NCBI RefSeq assembly: GCF_901709675.1
Contig: NC_051088.1
Coordinates: 3,791,164 to 3,855,163, forward strand
Length of the DNA stretch: 64,000 nucleotides
Reading direction: 5' to 3'
From: Syngnathus acus
Lineage: Eukaryota; Chordata; Actinopteri; Syngnathiformes; Syngnathidae
The notes beneath the pieces were generated by a model. The model searched no databases, was not told the origin of the DNA, and was given only the letters and a program-made list of their open reading frames with translations. The position numbers and the translations under genes are program-made. Shown in pieces: positions 1 to 10,796 of the stretch; position 1 is the first letter of the stretch; each line of letters starts with the position of its first letter.

Positions 1-169
1 TTCCTGGGTATGTTTTGTCTATTTTCCATACAAAACTTTTACTCCCCACATACCATGCATGTATCATCAACCACATCTTTCCACATTCTGTGTGAATATA
101 ATTGTATGCTTATGTACTTTAATCAATGAGGTGTGAGCATATCTGTTTTTGTAGCTAGGCAGGACTTTT

Positions 170-806
170 TGGAACCCATTTTTCTTCAACACTACTACAA
201 AGTCGATTATCAAACCACGTCCTTGGGTTTCCTGGTGCCAAGTGCACACATGGACACCCTTATGCTTGAACATGGTTTTAATTATGGACAATCCATGTCG
301 AGCACAGAAGTCCAGTAATAGAACACCGCTCGGGTTCTGATCGAGGGACCGTTCCTCCCAATCACGTCCCCCACGTGAGCATTGAAGTCACCCAGCAGAA
401 CGATGGAAGAGCTCTCCAGCACTTCTTCCAAGGACTCCAGAAAGGGTTTGGAAGAAGTGCTGGAGAGCTGCTCTTTGGGGCATAGACATAAACAACAGTC
501 AGGACCCGTCCCCCCACCCGAAGGCGGAGGGAGACTACCCTCTCGTTCACTGGGATGAACCCCAATACATATGCAGGCGCCTTGCCGGGGGGCAAAAAGT
601 ATGCCCACACCAGCTCGGCGCCTCTCACTGTGGGCAACTCCACTCCAGTGGAAGAGAGTCCAGCTCCTCTCGAGAAGACTTTTACCAAAACCCAAGCTAT
701 GTGTGGAGGCAAGTCTTAGACAACTTGGCTCCTAGGATCATTAGGACACGCAAACCCCTCCACCACGATAAGATGACGACTCACGGAGGGGTAAATTGGG
801 AAATGG
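170..806 (-). mobile_element. RTE/Rex3-like LINE fragment (5' end plus endonuclease)
   Basis: Read on the minus strand, this begins with a LINE leader that recurs in fish genomes and continues into an apurinic-type endonuclease domain. Recognisable pieces are IVLLGDFNAHVGD near 370-410 and TMFKHKGVHVCTWHQ near 230-290. The coding parts sit in different frames and a segment is missing near 700, so it is dead. The same family recurs at 24830-29598 and 38187-42018. This copy keeps the 5' end and lacks the reverse transcriptase and 3' end, the reverse of usual 5' truncation. The clade name comes from remembered family features, not a search. Confidence 0.8.
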
Positions 807-1379
807 TTTTACAATACACTTACATACAAGATAAAATCATTTCCGATTAATCAATGGAAGAATCAATACAATGATCGATTTCTAAAATATTCAACAGTTT
901 ATTGAGGTGCCGGTGCTGTGACAGCACTATCTAGGATTCCTCCATACACAGTTGCTTTGGGCCTGGCTATCCTTTACAAGATATTGAAAACAATATATTG
1001 CAACGTCTTTCAAGGTCCACAGGAAAAATAATGACAGTAAACTGATGTTTATTTGCAACAAACCACACACTATGGGCGCTGTGAGACTCTTACTCGCTCC
1101 ACCCCAGGTAAAACTATCTTGAACCGCTGCTGGTGAATCCCAATGATGAACTGGGAATTTCTCCAAATGAACCCCAGTTGCAAGCAGGTGTCCACAGCAG
1201 ATAGGCAATACTCTTTTGCAAAGTTTGTTTTGCTTAATGTGAGCAGAGCAGGGCGTGGGTGTTTGATGATAGTTTTGGGGGCTCACACTGAAAACTAAGT
1301 GTCACGGCTTTGCTACAGCTTTAATCCATCATGAATTCGTTGTGTGGAAACACTGCAATTGTTGTTCTTCCTCCCACAG
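807..1379 (+). other. pfkm intron sequence, nothing recognised
   Basis: This lies upstream of the first visible pfkm exon. I find no exon matching the preceding part of the protein and no clear repeat. The upstream pfkm exons must lie outside the window or beyond the LINE at its left edge. Confidence 0.5.
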
Positions 1380-2209
1380 GAATGAAAACTCAAGTGCCAA
1401 TTATACCACAGATTTCATCTTCAACTTGTACTCTGAGGAGGGTAAAGGTGTCTTTGACTGTCGCAAGAATGTACTAGGACACATGCAACAGGTGGCTTTG
1501 CCGTGTCCAAATGTATCCACTCACTTTTATGCTTCAGCACCTGACAAGCTCTCTGTTCACTGCAGGGTGGCACTCCTACACCTTTTGACAGGAACTTTGG
1601 GACAAAGATGGGGGCTAAGTCTGTGCTATGGCTAACTGAGAAACTCAAAGACTGCTACAGGCATGGTAAGGTCACTTGATATATCTATTTTCAAATATAT
1701 AAACAGTGGTACCTTGTAGTGGAAACGTACAAAATATGATTTGATCGTGTCAAGCAAGTGAGAGTCAGTATCAAAAGATTAACTCTACTTGCATGTTCCG
1801 CCTTTTCATGAGTCGCATCATACATTTCTGGGCATTCCAACTTGGTAATACTATGTTCTACTGTTTGGCTTCCCGCAGGTCGCATCTTTGCCAATACACC
1901 CAACTCTGCTTGTGTGCTGGGCATGAAGAAGAGGGCACTCACCTTCCTGCCTCTGGCTGAACTTAAGGGAGACACAGACTTTGAGTATGATGCCCACACT
2001 CCCGACACACTGCACGTGGTTGAGTATTTGGGACTAATTGCTACTCCCTAACCATTTTTTGATGAAGGCATCGCATTCCAAAGACGCAGTGGTGGCTGAA
2101 GATACGACCCATCATGAAGATCCTGGCCAAGTACGACATCAAGCTGGACACGTCTGAACATGCCGATATGGAGCATGTGATCAAAAAGAGAAGCCCCATT
2201 TGCAAATAA
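1380..2209 (+). CDS. pfkm: ATP-dependent 6-phosphofructokinase, muscle type (C-terminal exons)
   Basis: Phosphofructokinase makes fructose 1,6-bisphosphate from fructose 6-phosphate and ATP, the committed step of glycolysis, as a cytosolic tetramer. Only the last four exons are present: 1380-1491, 1566-1665, 1879-1984 and 2068-2209 (TAA 2207-2209), encoding about 152 residues of the regulatory C-terminal half. Diagnostic stretches are [67 protein letters not shown] and [20 protein letters not shown]. Splice sites are GT-AG; the last acceptor is AAG preceded by a good branch site (CCCTAAC). Introns are compact (74, 213 and 83 bp). The final residues KKRSPICK differ from the mammalian tail. Muscle type fits the asb8 neighbourhood, since PFKM and ASB8 are adjacent in mammals. 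Which teleost paralogue (pfkma or pfkmb) is unresolved. Confidence 0.95.
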
Positions 2210-2281
2210 GGGTCACAGACGGATAAACACACAACTGTCATCTGTATTGTATTCATAAGAAGTATCAAACATCATACATAC

Positions 2282-2287
2282 ATTAAA
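2282..2287 (+). promoter_or_regulatory. Candidate pfkm polyadenylation signal ATTAAA
   Basis: The common variant hexamer ATTAAA lies 73 bp after the pfkm stop codon. It is the first plausible signal and precedes the CA microsatellite. Confidence 0.45.
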
Positions 2288-2350
2288 CTCTTTGAAACAT
2301 GTTATTTTCTCTGGAATGATTTTCTCTCTCTCTGTCTTTCTCCATCTTGT

Positions 2351-2387
2351 ACACACACACGCACGCATGCACACGCACGCACACATG

Positions 2388-2474
<87 letters not shown>
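2351..2474. repeat. (CA)n microsatellite
   Basis: About 124 bp of CA repeats, beginning with interrupted GCACAC units and becoming perfect CA to the end. All the Cys-Val or His-Thr reading frames here are products of the repeat. Confidence 0.97.
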
Positions 2475-2476
<2 letters not shown>

Positions 2477-2865
2477 CAGAGTGAATGCCCTCTGTGAGTG
2501 GTGAATTTGTAGAGGCAGAAAATACTCCTATTAATTTTCAAAATGCAGCCTGTTATAAACCAATCATCACCTCATGCTTGAAACTGTTCCTGATTGTACT
2601 CTGCCTGACGCAATGGATGCACCATGTCCACAGCTGAAACGCCAATGGTTGGCTCTGAATAACCAAGCGGCACGTTTGGATTCTGCTCTGAATATTTAAA
2701 TGGTCGATGTGAGACATATATATGAAAACGTGAGAAACCCTCGAAATAATAAACTGTGCAGATTGTAGTTTCAAGTGGTGGATCAGATGAACAAAATCTT
2801 CATATTGGGCAGAAATACCAGTGAAGCCATGAAACTTATTAAAACGTATTAAAGTACAGTACAAG
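2475..2865. other. pfkm-larp4 intergenic sequence, nothing recognised
   Basis: AT-rich unique-looking DNA with no exon, RNA gene or named repeat that I can support. Confidence 0.5.
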
Positions 2866-3215
2866 AATATGAGGTTCTCTTTGGGATTGACGCAGTTGGA
2901 TAAGATCAGGAACAAGTGCATCAGAGGGACAGCGCATGTTAGGTGTTTTGGAGATAAAGCCAGAGAGGCCAGACTAGGATGGTTCGAACTTGTTCAGAGG
3001 AGGGATAGTGAATATATTGATAGAAGGATGCTGAGGATGGAACCACCAGGCAGGAGGTCAAGAGGAAGACCAAAGAGAAGATTTATGAATGGAGTGAAAG
3101 AGGACATGAAGTTAGTTGGGGTGAGAGAAGAGAATTCAAAAGATAGGGTGAGATGGAAACAGATGGTTCACTGTGGCGACCCCTGAGGGGAAAAGCCGAA
3201 AGGAAAAAAAGAAGA
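2866..3215 (+). mobile_element. 3' end of an RTE-type LINE (Expander-like)
   Basis: A 105-residue open frame (2869-3186) matches the C-terminal tail of a second family of fish RTE LINEs. Typical pieces are DKIRNKCIRGTAHVRCFGDK, RRMLRMEPPGRRSRGRPKRR and a final CGDP. It is followed directly by the characteristic 3' terminus GGGGAAAAGCCGAAAGGAAA and an AAG-rich tail. Only the 3' end is present, as expected for 5' truncation during target-primed reverse transcription. The family name is from memory of the tail sequence. Confidence 0.75.
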
Positions 3216-3495
3216 AGATAAGTGACAGGAGAATGGCGTTTAAATACACGCTGACAGTGCGGGGTGTACCTCTGAGCAATGCGGACATGCGCGAGAAGTT
3301 TGAAAGAAAAGAGAGACGGGAAAGACATACTCCGGTCCTTGAGGGCCTGCATGTTTTCTGTCTTTCTGTTTCCAGAAGGCTGTTCGAGAAGTTCGACTCA
3401 TGTTTTCCCATTACAGATAATGGAAATTTTTTCAATCCGCTCCAAACAAAAAAAAAAAACGCCTTTTTTAAGCATTTTTTCATTTGCGCATTTTT

Positions 3496-3905
3496 GTCCG
3501 ATCGCGCAACTGCAGTGCACCGCCGAACGCCCAACCGTAGCGCGTCGCCGACCGCGCAACTGCACCGCGCTGGTCGCATTATTGTGACAGAGCCGTCGCT
3601 GAAATTTAGAAAATATTTTTAAAGTCCTGATGTACTTTCCAAAATTTAAGTGGACATCAGTGCGCAGGGAGCTTAATTTTGTCCGATCGCGCAACTGTAG
3701 CGCACCGCGGAACGTGCAACCGTAGCGCGCCGCCGACCGCGCAACTGCACCGCGCTGGTCTCATTATTGTGACAGAGCGGTCGCTCAAATTTAGAAAATA
3801 TTTTTAAAGTCCTAATGGACTTTCCAAAATTTAAGTGGACCTCAGTGCGCAGGGAGCTTAATTTGGTCCAATCGCGCAACCGCAGCGCGCCGGGCGCTCA
3901 CTGTC
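3496..3905. repeat. 185-bp tandem repeat, about 2.2 copies
   Basis: The motif GTCCGATCGCGCAACTG begins at 3496 and 3681, and a variant begins at 3866, giving an exact 185-bp spacing. Each unit has a CpG-rich half (CGCGCAACTG, CACCGCGCTGGTC) and an AT-rich half (AATTTAGAAAATATTTTTAAAG). Open frames on the minus strand across it are products of the duplication. Confidence 0.95.
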
Positions 3906-4093
3906 GCATTGCTTTAGGAGCGTCTTTGTGTTTTAGGATGGCTTTACTGCTCCCCACTTGCTTCCTTTGGAGGCATGATTAGAGTTGATGCAATCCTCAG
4001 AGTAACGAGAACGTAATAACGAACGGAGTCGGTTGGCATGCTCTCGGCTCATCTCGCGACATCCGAAGCAAAGAAATCTCGAATTTATTGTTC

Positions 4094-4097
<4 letters not shown>

Positions 4098-4185
<88 letters not shown>
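4098..4185. repeat. Compound (TA)n-(GT)n microsatellite
   Basis: About 58 bp of AT alternation is followed after AATGT by about 24 bp of GT repeats. Confidence 0.97.
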
Positions 4186-4189
<4 letters not shown>

Positions 4190-4289
4190 TTTACGTAATC
4201 GTGTAATCTTTGTTTATGATGATGTAACTGAGGAGGAATATGGAATATCTGTGTATATTTCATGTTACATGAATCATTCACCCTGACTC

Positions 4290-4843
4290 GTTTTTCATGA
4301 TGAATGAGGTGTTACTGAAAAGAAAAGCGGTTGCAGGTAAAATTACAAAAGTGAAACCGGAAACGGAAGCGGCCGTCGCAGAGGTCACCGAGAACTCGCG
4401 GTGGTTGCCGGGACGTCGGCGGACTGTATCCCTGCGCCGAGGGAAGGTGCGTGTCCCCAGTGTCCGCTCCGGTCGCCCAGTCTGCAATGCGCGGTTGAGC
4501 GGCGTGCTGTGTGACAAAGTGACCGAAGACGCTGCAGTTGTGCTTGCAGTTTGTTAGTTTTATTTGTATCGCAATACAGGCGACAGGTTTGACTCGTTGA
4601 GCTAGCTGACGTTAGCCCGCTTCATTGATTCGTAGAACGCCAGGTCCCGAGCTTAACCGCTAGCCGGCTAGCTAGCTAGCTTACGAGGTGAGCTAGTTTC
4701 CGAGCGTCGCTGGCCAATCCAGTCGAGCACTGGGGACAGACTACCGGGCGGACTGGTGATCGCGGCTGCCAGAGAGGCAAGCGCCAGGCAGGCCGGCGGG
4801 GTTGGGAGAACGCGACGGGGTGGAAGTGTGTCAGGAACGGCTG
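4290..4843 (+). promoter_or_regulatory. larp4 promoter and 5' UTR, CpG-rich
   Basis: GC and CpG content rise sharply compared with flanking DNA and continue into the first coding exon, as in vertebrate CpG-island promoters. A run of GCTAG tetramers forms a near-palindrome near 4660-4690. I cannot place the transcription start. Confidence 0.5.
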
Positions 4844-4960
4844 ATGAGTTCAGACCAGAGCGGAGAGCCGCCGTTGCTGCAGGAGGAGGCTGATCCCGGA
4901 CCGACGACCGGCGGGGAGGACGAAGCTCCGCCGAGGAACGAGGGAGGGTCGGGCGGCATG
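4844..4960 (+). CDS. larp4: larp4 exon 1 (residues 1-39)
   Basis: Encodes [10 protein letters not shown] and an acidic, Gly-rich leader. The start was chosen because it opens the frame that joins exon 2 in phase 0 and because MSSDQ is typical of the family. The last codon is itself ATG, directly before the GTGAGT donor. Confidence 0.88.
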
Positions 4961-6682
4961 GTGAGTAAGGCCTGATGGTTAAACCAAGTAGCGCGTTGCG
5001 ACACGGCGACCCACCGGGACCTCTGCATGATGAGCCATATTTTTAGCTAACAGCTAAATTTAACCCGATAAAGACTCTTAAGTCACAAAATGGTCGCTTG
5101 TTTTTTCCCCCCCTAGTACTTGTGACTGTTCGAACACTGTCTCGCTGTGGTCGTGATAATGGTTCCAATGCGCAAGCAGTCCCGTCAATTGACACTTTCA
5201 ACAGTGTTAATTTTGACAGAAGTTTCGACAAATAGCTTGCTAAATGTTAGCTATCCACCGGGAAGTCCATTAAGTCGTTTGCTGACTAATCATTAGCCAA
5301 TAAGTTCTGAAGCCACCGTGCGTATATAATAGTCGGGTTTGTTTTGGATTCCAATGTGGTCAGATAAGCTTTCACAGATTCTTTGCATGCCCCCATCTTT
5401 GATTATTATCACGTTGAAGTTAAAACGCTTGCTTGCCCCGAACGTTGCCGCTAGCTTAATCGCTAGCGTGGTTAAAGCTAGGCTACCTAGCAACTGTGAC
5501 ATGCGTAGCAAGGACCCGGCCTGCGCAGCTCAGTCAGCTGACTCGACTCCACTTGACTCTCTGTGACACAGAGGCACGCATTGTCATCACTTAGAGGCAA
5601 ATCTGGGGACGACGACATCTATAATGTCGCTAAATGGCGTCCTGAGAAGTGTTTTCTAGTGACCAGCTGTGTTCATGTCAGACCGGGGTGGTTTGCCCCT
5701 CCCAGGGGTGTGGGGGGCAGGGACGTATGATTGCAGGTGGTGGCTGATAACGAATACAGTAACGCCGTTTATCGTTGTTCGTAATTCAGTTCATATAAAG
5801 GGTGCTTATTTACAGAAGCTGATATGGTGTTTTGTGCACTTTAGAATGCATGCTCATATATTTCCAAGTAAACAATTTGTACAATATTAGCACCGTATGT
5901 TCCTAATGTTCCTGTTTTGTATGGTAATATATCTTCCAATAATCCCTCTATTATTTCGGCAGTATCCGATGCAGAGATAATGTGTTAATATGTTGGATCC
6001 AAAAATAGCTATAACCCAACGGTATAAGTTAAGTTAAAGTCCCAATGATCGTCACACACACATCTGGGTGTGGTGAAATTTGTCCTCTGCATTTAACCCA
6101 TCCCTGTGTGATTTTGATCCATCCCCTGGGGGAGAGGGGAGCAGTGATCAGCAGCGGTGCCGCGCTCGGGAATCATTTGGTGATCTAACCCCCTCGTTTA
6201 GCTGTGCATTTTTCCCCTGCCATTTTGAGAAGGAAATTGACACTGTTTCCTCGAATGGGTTTGCCCCTCCCCCTTTGCGGGATTTCACCTCATGCGCATG
6301 CGCGTTTGACGAAAATGCCATATTGAATTCATGCGAATTGAACACACAAAAAAACACACAAATGTTGATATGAACGTAAAAGAGCCGCATGCGGCTCGCG
6401 AGCCGCGGGTTGACCACCCCTGCCCTACACATTGGCATTTTATTTTAGCATTTCAACCGAAGTATTGTACTCACGAACTTAACTGAATTAAGTTTACATA
6501 AATTCCATGTTTATCCATCATATCTAGCTGAAGTGGTTTACAAAAGCACAATCGCCAACTTAACGATTCATCATTATATTTAACAAGTTTTTCCAACTTC
6601 TGTAGTGACTATTATAGAATAAAACAACTTGTGACTGAGAAACAGGTGTGATCATTAATATATTTCAAGAGGAGTGCAGTGG

Positions 6683-6727
<45 letters not shown>

Positions 6728-9700
6728 AGTGCTTTATCAGTGCATTATCCACATTGGGAACATTTGCTTCTAATCTGCACATTTGCCTTGCCGAGCCGGT
6801 ACAACTAATACAAAGAGAGAGCTTAAAAAGCTGCACACTTGCAGGAATGTTTTGTCGTGCATCACATTAGGGCTGCTCAATTATGGGTAAAAATCATAAT
6901 CACGATTATTCTGTTCAATATTGAAATCACGATTATTTACACGATTATGGTTTTGAAATTGGAGAACCATTTATTTAAAATGTTTAAAACGCATTTAAAA
7001 AAACACACTCCTGTTAACAGTGTGGGAAAAGTTCATTTTTGAAATTGAACTTGTTCAGTACATAGTTCATAATTGAGATTTTATTGACTAAGTGAATTGT
7101 TTCGAAAAGGAAACATTTATAATTATTTTCTTCCCCCAATTAAAAAACAGAATTGCTTCAAGCTGTTACCCTCTGGTATTTTCTCATTGTTTTCACCCAC
7201 TCCATTCACACTAGTATCCAGTTGCTATCACCTTACAATCTTACATACAAGAGAAAATTGCTTGAACTGTCTTTTTCTTTGATGGACTGAAACAAAAACA
7301 TAACTGTGGTCCAGAATGTGCAAACAAAAACTACTGGAAGTGCCAGACTAAGGTTGGAAAGGAAGCATGTACAATGAAGTATTCAATGTGCAAAACAAAA
7401 AGTATATTTATTTTAACTCACGTTTTTAGTGAAAGTATTATTTCTTGTTTCCCCAAAGAATCTGAAAACGTTTAGAATGTGGGATGTAAAAGTGCGAAGG
7501 TAAAGGTGCAAAGCCCAAATAAATTACTAAAACAACAGAAACAATCTCATTAAGAGTAATTTGTGGTTCTACGCCAAATTACTGAATGCTCTCACAGGAT
7601 GATGCATCATTGTTGCCGTTTTACAAGAAAGGGCTAGTGGGGCTGCTCGTCGCACGACATCGAATGGAGGAGCAACTGTCATCGCGCGTCTACCGCATTT
7701 TGATAAGGCAACTGTTTGTGGTCGGCGTTGGCAAATCCTTTTTCACCCGCATTGTTTACATTGTGTTTAGCGGGGTTTTATGATGAACTTTCAGAAGCGA
7801 AAACCTGGCATCCTTGAATGAAAGTAAAGAGCCGTTCAAAAACATTCATTGCCCCCAAAATGAGTGTCTCACAAAAAGGTTCATGAGGCAAAGATGCGCT
7901 ACGTTCAGTTCACGTTCGTTCGAAATATGAACGCGTTGTTCATTGAAAGCGTCAACGTACAACACTGCCTGTCAAATATGGCCTGGATCTCCACACACGC
8001 GGGGGCATCGCGGTTGAGTTGCGCATGCACATCTCAAAACGGAAACATCAAATAATTGTTTGTCCATGATTATATGAATTTTAAAATTGTCTGGAGGCAA
8101 AATCGTAATCATGATTAAAATTTGATGAATTGAGCAGGCCTCCATCACATACGTAGAGGTGTGCGATCTGGACAAACATTTATAAACAGAGTTGATTTTA
8201 CCTTAAAATCACATGGAATTAATGGCAATTTTTAAGGCTTGCAAAATAGACCATGCAACACAATAAAGTTTATAAAAAATAAAACACAAATATCAGGTGG
8301 GCAAATACCTTAAAAATGTCTTGTAGTCTAACCTTTTTTTTTTTTTTTTTTACACAATGCAGTGTGCAAATAAACACAACACATTGCTTTAAGTAACATT
8401 CAACTATGCCTACCATTTATCCAGTCAAAGTCGTGATAAAAGAACAGTTTTAGAGGTTGGGTTTTAGCAAGACAAGATTGGACCAACAGAGAAAGGCCCA
8501 ACTCTGTCTCAGGCTGAACAAGACCATGAAAAAGGACAATAGCAGACCCTTAATTTAAGACCCTTTTCTATTGTACCGATTCTACCCCGTAAAGGCAAGG
8601 TTCCGCCCCATGTCATCGCACATCCCTTATTTATTTAAAGGGCGATGGGGTTGCAGTGGAGCTCAAGATTTTAAAATGAATACATTTATTGACAACTAGT
8701 TGATCAAATAAATTGGCAATTACTTTTGCAGAGTAATCAATTGAACCATCGTTTTACTTCAAATTATCCAAACCCTCTTATTATCCACCTCTCAAGAGTA
8801 ATTTCTGATTTCTATACAGTAGTCTCTCATGAAAGCAGATTGATTTCTTTTGTACAAGACATTTGCAAACATCCGTGTTTATATTGGAAAACAATAAGCA
8901 AACCACAAACTGAATCAGGCAAAACCCTGCAAAAACTGTGTGTGTGCAATGGAGGCTTGTGTAGTTCAGCTGATTCAAACCCCTGTGTTGTCCCATTTGA
9001 TTGGTAACAGAGGCTAGGCCGGGGCGATGGAGGGCCAGGCAGTTCTAGAACCAAGTGGCTTAATAGGGAGGAGAGGGTCTCTCTTAAAGCTAGGGCAAAA
9101 TGAACCATTGACGGCAATTGCAAAATACATTGCAATTTGATAAAAAACAATTTGTTAATCTCAAAGGTTGCTATTTGACTTTTTTTTTTTTTGGGAGTGG
9201 AGGGGTTCAGAGTTGCCCCAACCATGAATGGGCGCCACTGTAATTAAAGCTCGTTCCAGTAACTGCATAGTTTTCAGTGACCTTTTATTTTAAAGAGACC
9301 TTGAGGCGAGTATCTAACATCTTTTTGGCTTCACGAGATTAAAAAAAAAAAAAATGCCGTCATCTGTAGGAGTGCAGGGCAATTTGCGTGGTAAATAGGG
9401 AAAAAACCAACCTAAAAGACATGAAAAATTGACCCATTTGCATTTGAACTCTTCATACGCATGTGCCCACACACACACTCTTAAAGCACATTTTTTTCTA
9501 CTCTCAAGGTCACATCGAAAGGCACCAGTTTAAACCCAAATGCCAAGGTGTGGCAGGAGATGCCTGTGACCCCCAGTGAGGCGGTGACCAACAGCCCCCA
9601 CTGGCCCTCTCCGGACCTCAGCGATGGTGAGTTGAAGTCATCCATCTGTCAATCTTTGTTCAATTCCAATGTCCCACCTTTCCTTATATGTAAAATGGAA

Positions 9701-10743
9701 GGTGCTGCTGCAAGCACCAAAAGCAAAATGCTATCGTTACACTAATAACTTGAGGTCATGTTGAGGCAATAATGTTTGTACCATCCACTCGGGAAAATCT
9801 GTGAAGAAGTGGAAAAAAGACAAATTTGAGCTTTCTTCCTCGGTAGTTGCTTAAGGTCTTTTTGGTGCACTGTTGTTGATATAGCGCCTTCCTAGTGGCA
9901 CAACGCTGCAACTGCAGCTCCTGCAGAGTGACATCAATAATTCGTCGCTGAGCGATACCAATCTCTCTGGCTGGGGGCGCCACAAAATTAGCTGGTGGCG
10001 ACCACTCCACAGTTTTGAATGCAGGAAAAACCACAACAGGCATTTTTGTTCCTGCAGAGCTTACATCTCTGGCACGGATCGCGTATATTCCATGCATACC
10101 AATAAACTGTCCTAGTTGCCTTTTATTATGTCCCGCTTCCCCACCTGATGATGACGTGATGATCTGGCTGGATCTAGTCAGAGTCAGACTTGTAGCGTGT
10201 GGTCACTCGCCTGGTCCAAGACAAAGAAGAGATTTATCTGGTAGTCAGACAGAGGGAGCATCAACGCTAAGAATGTTTTGTGGGTTCAGCTTGGGGGGAT
10301 GCGGGTAAGGAGTTAGAGTTTGGGGGAAAAAGAGTTTCTGCCCGACACAATGTCATTTATTTACCCTTCAGAAATACAAGATGTGTGAAAGTGACAGTTT
10401 GAATATTTGCTGGGTTCTGTATGAAATCTAAAAGCTTTAGTTAATGTTAGATCACTTTGAGGTGTACCACAATCACTCGAGACTCGATGACCACGATGGG
10501 ATTAACTAAAATGGTCAAGACAATGGATGAAGACGAGGCCTTGATTAGTCGCATGACTGAATGTAACCTTTCCCAGGTTACGCTGAGCCGTCTTCTGCTG
10601 GTTGCAAGCCGTACACTGTGGGATTCCCAAACCCGGATGAAAGCAGCACAGCAGCTGAGATTACAGTCAATGGAATGGACCCTCCGGAATTGGCCTTTTC
10701 CCCTGCCGAGCTCACCACTGCAGGGACTTCAGGTTTGTCACGC

Positions 10744-10796
<53 letters not shown>

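Noticed and set aside
2213-2504. Cys-Val and His-Thr repeat proteins
   Set aside because: Translations of the CA microsatellite.
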